Shown piece after piece: positions 36,782 through 49,708 of a stretch of 64,000 bases of DNA (position 1 is its first letter; each line of letters opens with the position of its first letter). The notes below the pieces were generated by a model. The model saw nothing but the letters and a program-made list of their open reading frames with translations, had not been told where the DNA came from and ran no database searches. The stretch is from Stratiolaelaps scimitus. Lineage: Eukaryota > Arthropoda > Arachnida > Mesostigmata > Laelapidae. The position numbers were made by a program, and so were the translations under genes. The DNA is taken from NCBI GenBank assembly GCA_019614645.1, contig JABWDB010000014.1, positions 5,084,001 to 5,148,000 on the forward strand. The letters run 5' to 3'.

Positions 36782-39700
36782 TCATTGGAGCAATCAACGA
36801 ACAGCGGAGATGGACCATTGAGGTGGCGGTGCACCCGAGCAGAAATTCGAATGCGGGGGAACTGAACGGACCGGAGCGCTTCCACCACCGTCGGCTGGAT
36901 TCACATCAGGCCGATATCGACGCCTTCATCGAAGACACTCGGCTGCGGCGCAGACCACCGGCCCTCGCGGCGCGTTGGCCACATTTTCATCATCAGCCAA
37001 CAGGTCGGCTGGCGAACGAGCCGCAGTGTCAATGTTACTGTCCTTACACAGACACGTACAGATACACACACACACGCATACACGCGTTTACAATCGCTCC
37101 TTGCATGGTACGCATATGGGAAGATTGATAGGTGGTCATTGATGTACGGATGTGCGGACGGATATCGACGTGTCGGACGAACGGGTTCAGAACCTGGTTT
37201 TAGCAGGCGTCGGCGGCGGCGGGGGTGCAGACGCAGCCCGAGGTGCATGGATGAGCTGAACGGAGGAGAAGCTCGAACTTAGCATCGGGGATATTTGGCT
37301 CTGGAACGAATAGTGGACTAAAGGGCGAACCAACCGGTGCTCCGGTGCTTCATCCTGATGGCGGTTGATTGCTGTTGATGACAGAGGCGATGAGAGCGGC
37401 TGACGGGAGCGGATTGCGTCGAATGGCTCTTGTTAGCTGGGCGTTGCTTTTTCAGAGATCGATTTGCCACAGGTTCGGGCATGGCTTGCCCTGTCATTCC
37501 TCCTCCACCCCCCACCCGCTTGCCAGCTGCGTTGCTGTATATTGGTGCGCGCGCGCGTTCTGGGACCCTTGACCAAGCTACCCTTGGTCTTCGATGATTT
37601 ATGGATGATGTGAAATAACGACAGCACCATCAACAAGCCAACAGCAAATATCGCTGACGAGTCGGTCAGACCGTCTTGTAGGGGAGAAATATCGGAGACG
37701 ACGGAACTTGTCGTCGAGCCGACTTATGGGAGATATTATAGAATAGATCAAATGAAAAGCTGCCTCGTTTAGTCGCCACTGCGGTCGACGGGTGAATCGC
37801 GTCAATCTACTACAAGTCGGCAGGCACGGGAGCGTGTGACTTCGTCTGTGTGTGTGTGTCTGTATATGCCGAGTGTCGCTAGTTGCGTTGTTACCTGATT
37901 TCGATTAGCACTGCCGCTGATAGTATCATAAAATAGTGATTAGCAACACTGATGAAATACTGATAGATCGCTGTGGTTGAGGTTCGAGAAAAAAAACGCT
38001 GTGAAAAAACGCTGGAATGACTTAGTGAATCTGATAACAAATATTGTTGTTGTTGTGGCGGCTCCTGCTGCTGCTGTGATTACTACTACTACTACTACTA
38101 TCAATATTTAATAGTTTTATCCTAGCTCAGCCAACCGATGAAGGATGCATACCACCACATCGTTTGTGTTTGTCCCATCGAACGCATCTGGGTTGTCAGT
38201 TTAACCAATCGGTTAGACACGGCTGTCGGGCTGTCAATCACACTGACATCAACTCAATACACCAGGCAATTAGAATATTAAAAGCGCAAGTAGACAAGTC
38301 AAATAAGCAGAGAGAGAGGTAGAGAGAGAGGGATGAAGAGAGAGAGGAGCTCGAATTAACTACTACAGTGAATTGTTCTTTTCTGGATTCTAATTTCTTC
38401 TTTATTTGAGTCACGTCTGCAATTCACGTCGGCGGGAATACTTCTGTAAAGCCTTCCCTGCCCCGCCCCACGAATCCGCAAGGGCAGTATCATCTCTCAT
38501 TTATCCGCCATTCGTGGCGTCGTCTTTCCAGAGTTACACTCGTATAAATGTGGTCCCGACCGTATCTACATGGGTACCTAGTGAATGGCAATCAATTCAA
38601 ACGGTACATATCGACTTCGATGATTTGACGACAGATGACCGCCAATGTAGATGTTATCGTCTGTTCTATTTAGCCGTTGATATTGCATCTCCGATCTCAT
38701 GAGCCTCTGTCCGAGCCGTTCAGCCCGAAGCATGTTTGCTGGCTAGCGACCCAGCGGCCGTCCGATCGATGACTGCGATGTGATTTACCCGATTTTAAAT
38801 TGACCGAATCCTCACTACCCCAATCAAGTGGCACATACGTCTATCTAGGCGATACCGTGGCGCAATCAATGTTCCTCGCTAATTCTTCTCATATATAGCT
38901 AACTGTGCGTCGAGCATCCCTGCGTCCTCATGTCTACGGCATTCGCGAGGGTTTCCATGAGCGCTTGTGTGCTCCCTGTTCGTGTGTGAACCGACGGAAA
39001 TGCGTCAGACCCATGGCTTTTTTCCCATAGCCAGAAACAACACCGCGGTGTACCGCGGTGTACGGGCGGCCACTGAGAACGCTTCGTACCATGAGACCAA
39101 TGGCTCGCTGCCAGAACTACCGAATATTTCCGATAGCCGCTCGTAGCGTCGTACCGCGTACACACAAGCGTTCGTACACAAGCGGTATACACGAGTAGCA
39201 ACAGCAGCAATAATAGTACTACTATATAGCAAAGAGCCAAGTACAGCTCACCTCGTCAGTTCGTCTGTTGGTGCGCGTCTCACAGAAACAACAAACGAGC
39301 ACATTTAAGCGTACGAACAGCCGATCTGCGATCGTGTTGACCATAACAGCCGTACAATTATCTTTCTCTTGTTCGATACCGAATATCGATTGACACACAC
39401 ATGCACATACACCCAGAGAGAGAGAGAGGGCAGAAGATTCTGGAGCCGCAGCGACTGCGGCTGCACTCGGTCCGGAACGAAAAGATGAGAAGAGCGGACA
39501 GTGTATGTTGATGACCAATTACCACAGCAGCAGCGCAGTGGCAACAGAGGTTTGAGCAGGAGCGGGGGCCAACAACGGTAGCAGCACTGTGAGGTGGCGG
39601 CCCTACCAGCGAATGTCTCTCGAAGTCATAGAGTCATTTTGAGCCGCATCATTCATTGCTATCGGCGGCGGCGGCAGCGCCGTAATCGGTAGCAGTCTGA

Positions 39701-39981
39701 GATTGTTGGTACGTCTTAGCAGTTACAGCACAAAGTGCTCGACCGCCTCGACGATACATGCAGCAGTGGCATCTGGCAAAACGTTGCTGTTGCTGCTGCC
39801 GTTAAGTCAATCTACGCCGACAATTTAATATATATATATATATATGAAAATTGAGCAATAATCCTTATAATAGCAACATAATAGCAAATGCGCGGTCCTA
39901 CAAACATCTGTCTATGTGGCGATTGTATGCGTGTCTACGTCGGCGATATTCGTCACGATGACGGCACTGCGGGTGCTGCAA
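36782..39981. other. anonymous DNA
   Basis: A GC-rich stretch continues to about 37010. CA and GT runs lie near 37063-37076 and 37848-37860, and an ACT run near 38083-38100. GA-rich sequence lies at about 38310-38350 and a TA tract at about 39828-39845. A local tandem duplication of CCGCGGTGTA lies at about 39045-39064. No gene is supported. Confidence 0.45.
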
Positions 39982-40353
39982 TCAACAACAACGCATATGT
40001 ATGTGTGTGCTGTGATGGTCGTGCGACCCACGAAGGTTGACATCGAGATCGATGTCTGTGCCAATCAGAATTGATTCGCTTGACAACGGGGCACAAAATG
40101 AGCAGAGAGGATTTATTAGTTGTATGGTTTCATTTGCTTGTTTGTTTATTTTTTGCTTCGCACGTCGAGTGCGGATGCGTTGAAGCGTTGCGAGGGAGCG
40201 GCGCTTAACGGCAAGGCTTAAAGATGCGTCTGATGTTGAAATCATGGGAAGACGACGGTCAAAAGTGTCGACCTCCTGACTCGATCGTGTTTTTGGCTTT
40301 CGACCACTTCGTTGAAGCGCGTCTGATTTTCGAAACGTTCGACAACTGATCAT
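39982..40353 (-). CDS. candidate open frame, basic and Ser-rich
   Basis: The frame has 123 codons, with an ATG at 40351-40353 and a TGA at 39982-39984. The peptide is basic and protein-like, with segments such as SLSLAVKRRSLATLQRIRTR and RAKQKINKQANETIQLINPL, and no low-complexity runs. An acceptor-like AG lies just before the ATG (CACTGTTCAG). The plus strand is mostly closed here, which favours this strand somewhat. No family is recognised, and the length is within chance. Confidence 0.27.
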   Translation of the reverse strand: MISCRTFRKSDALQRSGRKPKTRSSQEVDTFDRRLPMISTSDASLSLAVKRRSLATLQRIRTRRAKQKINKQANETIQLINPLCSFCAPLSSESILIGTDIDLDVNLRGSHDHHSTHIHMRCC

Positions 40354-40504
40354 CGATCTGAACAGTGCATGCCAGTTTGTCTGATAACTATTAAATTATT
40401 AAGTCTCGCAAATTGCAATTGCCAATACGATTGTAATATACAATAGAATTGGAGCACTGGAAAAATGGCATATCAAAACTCTATACCGTCTGTTCTCAAT
40501 TCCA

Positions 40505-40569
<65 letters not shown>

Positions 40570-41210
40570 CCATTATTGACAACATCAATAGAAACAAAAT
40601 GGTTTAACACATTTTGGCCAGCCCGTTTTTGTGAGCCAAACTTAGGATTGTCAAAAACAACTCGTAAAACTGACTAATGACGACGCGAAACTGATACTTT
40701 TCCCTCAGCAGAGCGTTCGAACTGCCTCATAATATATGTATATATATATATATATATAGATATATAAGCCTAGTAGGTTTCTCTCATATACCTGCACATC
40801 GGAACCTCCCGTCAGCGGGTTGGCCTGCAGCTCGAGCAAAACAGAGGCACGACAAAAAATCCCGTGACAGGTTTACACCATCAACAGCATATTATTTATT
40901 ATACGGATCTCTTGCTTTGTTTGCGCCGACTGTGGCTGCTAGATTGTAATCGTATGACTAACACCACGGCAACTCTAGGCGAACGCGTAACACGCCGGAC
41001 GGCGTAAACATCGGCCAACGCCGAGGGCGGAGGGAAGAGGATTGTCTGAGCTAATGAACGGCTGTGATTGGCGCTGCGATTGTTAAAGCTATTGTTGGCG
41101 TTGTCACTGCTCCCGTTACTGCCGCCACCAGCGCCACGGAAATCGACGATATGCTATGGCTCTGCCAGTAATGGTGGCCAGTGATGAGCCAACGTGAGGT
41201 GTTGTGTTAT
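40354..41210. other. anonymous DNA with TA tracts
   Basis: Contains the TA tract listed separately at 40507-40566 and a second one at about 40736-40763. Nothing else is supported. Confidence 0.5.
40507..40566. repeat. long (TA)n microsatellite
   Basis: About 60 bases of uninterrupted TA repeat. Confidence 0.95.
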
Positions 41211-41636
41211 TCAGCGGCTGACGGTTTTGCGTTGGCGAGTAACATTTTTTGCGGTGAAAATTTGGGTCAGCACGCTCCGGTCAACCTCGAAACAAATGAA
41301 AGTCAGATCTCCGTACACCTCCATCCGCGCGATTGTTCCCATCGACTCACCAATTCTCTCTACTCGCTCCACCTCCCCCCACGTCTCTGCGCCTGGGAGT
41401 TCCGTGCAGCAGCAGCAGCAGCAACGCCGCGCGGTCAATGCTGGTAGCAGCAGTTGTAGTTGTTGGAGTAGCACATTGTTTAAGGCCTTTGGCAATGGAC
41501 GAACTAGATTCGGGGTTATGAGGAACTGGTCCGCGGACTCATTCTTTAAAGGGATGGACATGCAAACACACACAGCAGACACCCTACGAGTCCTTACCCG
41601 CAGACGGACGCAGGCGGCGTGAAAATGCATGCTCAT
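41211..41636 (-). CDS. candidate open frame with donor-like site
   Basis: The minus-strand frame is 141 codons. Its last third is protein-like (GEVERVERIGESMGTIARM, then EVYGDLTFICFEVDRSVLTQ). A GTGAGT donor-like sequence sits within it, after GAGAATTG near 41340, so the exon might end there. The middle carries a Cys/Leu-rich stretch caused by a CAG/GCT run near 41405-41423. Plus-strand frames of 88 and 142 codons overlap. No family is recognised. Confidence 0.22.
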   Translation of the reverse strand: MSMHFHAACVRLRVRTRRVSAVCVCMSIPLKNESADQFLITPNLVRPLPKALNNVLLQQLQLLLPALTARRCCCCCCTELPGAETWGEVERVERIGESMGTIARMEVYGDLTFICFEVDRSVLTQIFTAKNVTRQRKTVSR

Positions 41637-42574
41637 CTCGTGTTAGTGCCGTTGTTTCGACTGTGTCGTTCATTGCAGCTGCTGTTCCAGTTTAAGCTAA
41701 GTTATTATATTTCGTCCTGTCGCCACATGATGCTTTGATGGGTCGGCACACAATCCGGCCGGTGGATTTAAAGCGCCTTCGAGTGCAAAACGCATAACAG
41801 CTGGAGTAGTAGCCTGCGGGATGCGGCTGAATACATGATCACTCCGTTACGTTGGAGGGGGTCAGGGAATATCGAGTCAACGCTCGAAGGGCCTTGCTCG
41901 GTTGAGCCTGCTCTGGCGGGAACAGCCTTCGATGTATCATCAGCTGCTGCCTTGGCACTGGACACGACAAAGTGTCTGAATAACGTCCTCTATGATCGAA
42001 GGGGGGCTATTTCGTGAAATGGTCCGTGCTAATGTCATGATGGCTTCCGCACTCCAAAGAATCCTATGTAAAATCAACGACGTTGAATGGCTAGGCTATC
42101 AAGGCGTTGTCTCAACGTGATTCTTATATCAGCGGGTCACCGGGTGCGCGGGCAAGTGCTAGCGCGATTGATCGGATACGATTGGTTGATGGTGCTGGAA
42201 GCTGCTCGATTGATGCGCTGTCTACTGGCACCAATGAGGTCCAACTCGGATAAATGCGTGAGTGATTGGTAGCATTAGAAAATCAATTCCAACGTGGTCA
42301 CTGACTGTGGCAAATCGAACTACACTATCTCGTTTAGCTTTCGAGTCGCTGGATACGTTAATGATTTACTTACGCTACTGACGGAAGATTCTGATACACT
42401 GGGATTGTTCGTAGAATTGATTGAATGAGTGATTGCCACTTGGTGAAATACGGTCGAATTTCGATTATTTGGCCCGGCAGCACATGCTTTCGTGGTGTGC
42501 CGTCGCCCTCTGAGGACAATGACATTGGTTTAAACATATCCATTAAAAAAAAACAAATGCTGTATAACTACTGG
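41637..42574. other. anonymous DNA
   Basis: Only short open frames; no repeat or splice-supported exon seen. Confidence 0.5.
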
Positions 42575-42836
42575 TCCGATTGCATGTCTTTTTTTTCTAT
42601 TTTTTTTGAGAGGAAGAAATTTTCTTCACACGCACCGGCACCAACTGAGGCATTCCAGTTTCCATGAAAGTGGGCCGATCCAGTGTAGGGCGGGGGGTTG
42701 ACGTGGATGACAAAACGCCTCTATCTGCTAAAACCACCATCCTCTGTTGAGAGTGTGTCTCTTCCCCCGAGTCGACTTTACGCTTGGCATTACTTCGATC
42801 TCTGGGGAAGGTGTGTACGGCTCCGATTGCATGTCT
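42575..42836 (-). mobile_element. retroposon family C with 15-bp target-site duplication
   Basis: The element body is about 42590-42821 and its poly(A) tail reads as poly(T) at the left end of the plus strand, so it is inserted on the minus strand. It is flanked by perfect copies of TCCGATTGCATGTCT at 42575-42589 and 42822-42836. The body matches the 56.4 kb copy over about 195 bases, including GTGGGCCGATCCAGTG and GACAAAACGCCTCT. No coding capacity is visible. It is a SINE, or the 3' end of a LINE, moved by target-primed reverse transcription. Confidence 0.88.
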
Positions 42837-44478
42837 ACCTGTAGGAGAATGTACGCATATTCTCTGGGGTTCATTCAGCGGCAGTTCCTGTTACAGCGGC
42901 ACGCATCGTTCGGGGTCGCGTATCTTCCAGTGGGAGAGTTTCGTCTAACATATGAACGTTCCCGAAAGATATGAGCGTTTATGCGTCCCTAGCTACCATC
43001 TCAACCCTTTCTCAAGCATATACGCTGCAATAGACCAGCGGTGATAAGTAAGACCCGCTCGTGTGAGTGTCCTCAAATACGTATCTTGTGTCATATATGA
43101 GAATACGGGCAATACCATTTATACCATTGTTTGCAGAAAACAAGTGTATTACTAATTTATGATTAATTACTATCGAGTAAACACCTATGTTGGTATATGT
43201 GCAATTCGATCGAGGTTTGTACTTGCACGTGCTGTGCTTGCACGATTCCACACCTTGGAACCAAAATCCTGCTCCAGTATCTACTGGACGAGAGCCATCC
43301 CCCTCATCGCATGGCACAATCTCTGCGTGCGCATTTCATTGAAATCGACACATATACAGTAACAGTGAAACACACAGTGATCTTATGAGAATTAGCAACC
43401 GATTAATCGAAGCTATTTAAAAAATAATTAGTCGACACTCATCCCGACTACACGCCGTCCTCCGCGCGCACGCTACCCCTTCAACGGGAGCGGTCTGTTT
43501 CATTCTAGGAAGCGTTAGACAACACGTATATTTCACAATTTGTTTAGGACTCGCCCGAAATAGCCGTTCTTTACCGGCCATCGGGCGAATCACCCTTCCA
43601 GCCCTAGCAACACACTGCCCATTGGCGCCCATTCGGAGCCAACGAGCAAATCGAGCGGTTAACAGCGAACGTCACTGTTACTTTCCGGCAATAATTCCAG
43701 AAAACGAGGCCGAACAGGACGAACGAGAGAAAATTTCCTTGGGACACAGTTAAAAGAACAATGGCGTGCTGTCGACAGCGTAGCTTGACATGGACTAGTT
43801 AATAAAAGGTCAGAAAGATAAGTGGTGTGCAGGTGAGTGTGGTGATTTTCTATTTGTCGTTCGTAGGAATCAGCAGCGCTATGAATTCGTGATTGCGGAA
43901 CAGTACCCTTGTCATTGCAGCAATGTTCAGAAAATCTGTGGTAGCTGACGACATCGATGTGAGCGGTTGTGTTCGTTACCCAGTAGCGATGCGGGTACTA
44001 TTATATGTTAGGAGAAACGTGGCCGGGCGTTGTTGTTTGCGGAAGCCGAAATTATAGCCAAATACTCAAGCTAATGGCACATGAGAATGACCACGCTTCC
44101 ATTAATTATAGCCTTTAAGCTTCGTTCGAGCATATGCTCACACACGGTGGCTTCTACCCACTGCGCGCCTCTGTTCCCCCCTATGTATTTGATTGACATA
44201 AACACGATACGTTGTCCATTGCGTAATATTGTATTTATACATTTCCATTCGATAATACATTAAGCTATAGATGCTCAACTGGGTTCAAGGCCAGCTGACG
44301 AGTTCAACGCTGCCGTTCTCCACGAAATAGCTGTAATGCCTAGGCTGAACTAAAAGCAAATCTTATTCTTATATTCCTTTTTCAAAACATTTAAAAACGA
44401 AATAGATTTCGTTAGCATGCCTGTCTGCATCGAACAAAAACCGCAAATACCTATCACATCGCACTTTCTAGTTACAAC
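42837..44478. other. anonymous DNA
   Basis: No recognised repeat or convincing exon. Short open frames occur on both strands. Confidence 0.5.
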
Positions 44479-44491
44479 ATGAACGGAGATG
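44479..44491 (+). CDS. possible first coding exon end (ATG plus consensus donor)
   Basis: ATGAACGGAGATG is directly followed by GTAAGTG, a near-perfect donor. It would encode Met-Asn-Gly-Asp and one more base. Whether transcription exists here is unknown; an ATG close to a consensus donor can be chance. Confidence 0.15.
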
Positions 44492-44850
44492 GTAAGTGTT
44501 ATCTCTTTGTAGTCATTTTGCGTTCGAATACACCACTAAAAAGGCTTCTTCACCGCCGCCACCGCCGCCTTCAACTGGGCACGCTAGGCGTGAGTCCGCC
44601 GGCGACATATCGCGTACGTACGAACTTCGTAATGTTCGGTTTGTGTTTGTTTGCCGACATATCATAGCTGAGCTAGCCGATTGAACGGCTGGCCGCGAAC
44701 GACCGGAGGTGACTAGAGCCCGCGCGACTAGTGCAGCCCGATAGCTAGCCATGTCTGTATCTAACTATATCTATCTCTATTTATCTCTCTCTGTTTCTGC
44801 CATTCACATGGTCATGGGTCGCTTGCGGCTGCAGTCGATGCGGCTGAGCA

Positions 44851-45080
44851 ATGGATGCGCGTTCTGGTGCGTCTCTCGCTATTGACCATACGACGATGCG
44901 GCGCCCGACCCGCGCCAGCCTCAACAAAGACGCCACATGCCGCCGCCGTCGTCGCCGCCGCAGCACCAACAGCAATCGTTGGCGATCGAAGCGTCACATC
45001 GAGAATGAAATGGAGAATGAAATGCAGCCTAGTGGCGCGAGTATAAACGGCACTAGCAGCAGCAGCAGCAGCAACAGTGG
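44851..45080 (+). CDS. candidate N-terminal exon, basic then Ser-rich
   Basis: An ATG at 44851 has an in-frame TGA just upstream. The frame stays open to a donor-like GTAGGC at 45081 (the frame itself stops a few bases later). The peptide has an ordinary start (MDARSGASLAIDHTT), then an Arg run (CRRRRRRRSTNSNRW) that could act as a nuclear signal. An acidic stretch follows (HIENEMENEMQPSG), and a Ser run from AGC repeats ends it. A pyrimidine-rich stretch and CTGCAG end at about 44834, so an acceptor is also possible. Minus-strand frames overlap. The family is not recognised. Confidence 0.32.
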
Positions 45081-48000
45081 GTAGGCGAACGTAGAAAGGG
45101 AGAGTGTTGTTAGTTCACCAGCTCGGTCTCTCACTGGATAGAAGAAACACTCAGAGATGGTCAGATGTCAGATGGTCGGCGGCAGAAGAAAGTCAAGAAG
45201 CCAGCGGTGATTGGCAGCGAGTGACCCAAGTGCTAATACCGGCATTCCTTAACACGTGGTTGGTTGCCACCGGATTTTGTCGGGGACACCACAGACATTG
45301 ATGGTCTCCTATTGCCGCCTGGCTGACACAGATCGTTCAGTTAGGTTTTCACCTTCGTCAACTCCGTCGGCAGGGGGCGAAGCAATAAGGCGCAGGAGTT
45401 GCCCTAAGGGATCATCGGTTGTTAGACCCGTCTGATCATCGTGTATCTATATATCGCGCGTAATCCACAAATATGCTTGAATGTTGTAGATTACAAAGGT
45501 GTGCAACAGGAGTCAACGTAAGTCTCTTAGTAACTTGAGTATCTGAGGCTTGTAGGGTGTTTACGGAGGCACCAATGCTTGGATCAATATGAAGAAGGAG
45601 ATCTGTGAAAAGTCATGCTGAGAAAAGGGTTGGTTTTTTTGACAGAAATCCCTTATATAATTTAATTGAGGATTAAAATAAATGAGCTGTAGCACAGATA
45701 CGATGAAATTTCAGTGCACGAAACGTCAGTCTACGGAGACTAACGAACTTCCTAGTCTCGTTGACTGCCTTCACAATGATCCACCACAAATTTTTCGATG
45801 TTACTGATTTTCGGCGTTACTTGCTTCTTTTCTTTTCAAGTTTGTCTGTTAATCAAACAAAAGCTGGCATTTCCGAGCCTCCGAGTAGTTGCCTATGTGT
45901 ATTAATACTACTTGCCCCTATTACGAGACATTAGCAAATATATCATATTTACTAGTGACCAAGGACGCGAATCTATTAGGTGGCTTTGGTGGCCATAAAT
46001 GCTTGTGCTGTAGTTGGCGTCGTTTCCTGAACAGGCTCTACACCTCTTGGAAATGACTGTAGCAATTGTTGGTCCGAGGTGGCCACTGGTAGCCAGCCAT
46101 AGACAGGCACTGAGTCCTGTTCTCGCCGACGTATCGGCTGTGCGCAGATCGCGGCGCTGGCGGGATGCGGATCCCGATCTGCTGTCCTGTTAACCGCTGC
46201 CCTGTTATTCATTCGCTTACGGTCGCTTTACTGGTGCTTTCCGACCGCGAGGTCTTGCGCAGATAGATCCCTCTGGGCCATTTGGGTTCTCCTGGGTTCT
46301 GCTCCGGTGTCCATTTCGGTGACGATGTTTCGATGGTGGCGTGGTCCAACACCAACAGAAGCGGCAGCAGCAGCAGCAGCAGAGCATCGGGTCAATAGTA
46401 ATTTACGGAGGGTACTATTTCCACGAACCCTTAGCCAATGTGTTATTTGTTAGTTTGCATTATATATATATATACCTACCCACCTCTGATGTTCCTTTTT
46501 TAGGCGGCCGACCTGTGCGACATCAATCTATATCGCCTAGCACGAACCACTTGGCCCATCGATAAGCTCTCCTGTGGGTCAGGTCCAAACAGGCGACCGT
46601 ACAGCCTTCCCCTATTGTTGTTGTTGTTGCCTTGTGAGGACGCCGCCCATAGATCCGCGCTGTAAATGCGGCGACGAGACTGAACAGGGAACGTTACGTA
46701 CACGGGAATCCTCTGTTACTAACAGTAGCGTCGTCAGCAGCAACAGGAGCTAGCACAGACAAGGGGTCGCTAGTCGAAAACTGATGAAACTTCTCACAGC
46801 GCGTCGACGAGTCAGCACCGATCGAGCGGTCAAAACGAAGGTGTTCACTCCCAAGAGAAGAAACGGCCGACGTCGAGCCTCTTGGCTCGAGCGACAACGA
46901 CCAACGGCGGTCAACTAGCTATCCGAGATTCCTCCACGTTGAACCTATTTACTGCTGCCGATGTTGTTGTGGACGCCCGCTTCACTGCTAGTCGTACCAA
47001 TAGCACCTAATCGAAGAATCGAGAGATGCTCGGCAGACACGCACAAAAGACACGAATTTCTGAGTCGGCGGACACGCTATCGTTACCATTACTGCGCTAT
47101 TCATACAAGGCTCAGGAGGACGAATCATCGAGGGGAGAAGACAGATACAGGACGAACCGCGACCGCCCTTTGTTTCGTCGGGAAGTTGAGGGGGACGGCT
47201 TTCTCGGTATTTGATATAAATGTAAATTGCCTGTACGTATACTGGATGACGCAAACATGATACAACGTAAGTGAACTGATGAATCGCGTACTATCAACGT
47301 AGAACACGGTACATAATGTAGTAGATGTTCCTATCTACTTTGTCAGTTTTTGCTCGTATTCTTGCAATGGTGGACCAACACATCGATCTCTGCACCACTA
47401 CCGTCTGTGACGACCTCGTCGGGGGGCGCGATGAAGACGACCATATTTGATTAAGAGCAAGCGGTCAAATGCTGACGATCAACAACAGTCGTCGGGGCAC
47501 GAACACTACTGTGATGCGGGAGTGACTGATTGGGTGCGGCTATCGCGTCGGCCGCGTGCCTCGAAGCGACGAACTGCGCGGAGCATCGCACTCTGGCGTC
47601 ACTTGTGCCGCGGATAGTTTGGAATATAATGGATGACGAGAGATGTTAGCAAATTTGGAGAAAAACAACACAAATTACAGTGAATATCATGTGAGCTAGA
47701 CAAATGACTATGAAACAGCGGAAAACACACCGAGCAATGAGAAACATGACGACTGGAAATGATAATGAATTTGTAATGGGAGTTGACTATGTTCGCATGG
47801 TATGAGGGCAAGGTAGAAAGAAGGAGCCACATTGATTTTCTCTCGAAGACTTAAGTCCTGCCATAGGCTTTAAGCATGCATAAGCGAACATAATGTCAAG
47901 AAGCATGTTATGGTAGTAAACACTCTAACGAAAGTCAGTACCTAAGGGGGCGCTCAGGTACTAACTTTAGTTGGAGAGTCTTGAGCGATCAAGATACGAT

Positions 48001-49660
48001 ATACATCGTATATTACTGTATCCTTGCGCTTTTGAAAATGACGTGTATTTTTTCTTCAAAGAACAGCGTAATCCATTGGATGTTGGGTAAGGTTCATCAT
48101 TGAACCGATGCGCACCTACAAGAATAAACCACTTGATCCATCTCTACCTGCTATTGAAGGTCAGCTAAACACTGACGAAGATCTTCTCCTGCTGCACGGA
48201 AAAGCGTCGAACCTGAACAAATCTTGCTCGTTCGCAGTCCTTGCAGAGCCCTACGTTCGGCACGGATGTAAGAGAAGCCTTTCACGCCTGAAGGTTCTAT
48301 CTACCCTCACCTGCCCCCAAGAGCTAAGCTAACCCAATAACTAACTCACTAACACAAACCTTGCCCGCCATGTTACGATGAAAGCACCGTTCAGCCGCTC
48401 GTTTGAACGATCCACTACGAGACGAATGTTACCCATGGGAACACTCCACATGGGCGATTCCCCCCGCCGCCGGCGGCGGCTGCTGTGTCATAAATTCGGT
48501 ATGCGTTGTTGACTTGTTGTGTCAACATCGGCAGGACGTGTCCTGTCACGCATGTACGCCGACAAGAGAAGCTGTGAACCTCATCATTGAGGGGCATCAG
48601 GGTGTCGTTAGTTACCCGGCATTGACGGCTGACACTCGGCGTTCCCTTCAACTTTGAGGTGGCCTTGTTTCGAGACGTTTCGATAGGCAACATCGAGGGG
48701 GAGGGTCAACGAATCTTTAGAATGACCCGCGTAGAGAGCAGTCTGCAGGACACCATCGCTGTCCTGCTGGTTACGGGGCTTAATCCGTATGGTGGTCGGC
48801 AGGACGGATTCCTTTAGCTCGCGTTCGCAGGAGGCCAAGCCAGTCCTGCCGTATCATGTGCGTCGCCGATTGTAATGATAACAACTATCATAATAATAAT
48901 AATAATAATAATACTAACAGGAGATGTCTCACGTTGTTGAGAAATGTTGGCGGGTGATAAGCAATCGATAAGGTGGCATAAGAGCTAAGGGAGTTGTGAA
49001 GAGGGATTTGATATTTGAGCGAGTGAATACAGATTGATGTGCACATACGCGCAGAATGCGCGAACTTGACGTAATGTTTGAATTCAAATTTGAAATCGAC
49101 ATATTTGAATGGTCCCCGTAACGGGATGGTTCGACGAGTGGAATTGATGGCAAGAGCCCAACTGGACAATCGTGTAGCAGTTGTGAAGTCAGATTCAAAT
49201 CCATTGTACTATTTATCAGAGCGAGTAATTGCCTAGATGGCGAAAGCGACAATAATTAGCTTAGTTCATAACATTCTCCCAGGAGGCGAAAGGATTTCAT
49301 GGGTGTGGATAGATTCCCTTATCGTATAGTTACAATGAGGTAAGACCTAATCAGATAAATGAAACAAATGGCCGATGCTAACACAAATGCGCCTTTTACC
49401 AGGAACTTGAAGAAGATTTTGCTCACAGCGAGGGTGATTCTTTCGCTTGCGCGGCATCTAAACACATTCTCTCTGTCTCTCTCTGGCAGTGGTCTGCCAG
49501 TGCAGTGGTTTTCATTGCAAGATTGATTAGCAACGCGTTGAAGAATTGTTCCCCGTACCGGCTCCTTAGGGACACAACAAACGATTCAATGCGTCTGGTT
49601 GGGTCTTTCGCTGCTCTTTTGCCAATTCAATCTCATTCACCGTTTCGCGCACAGTCGTGT

Positions 49661-49708
<48 letters not shown>

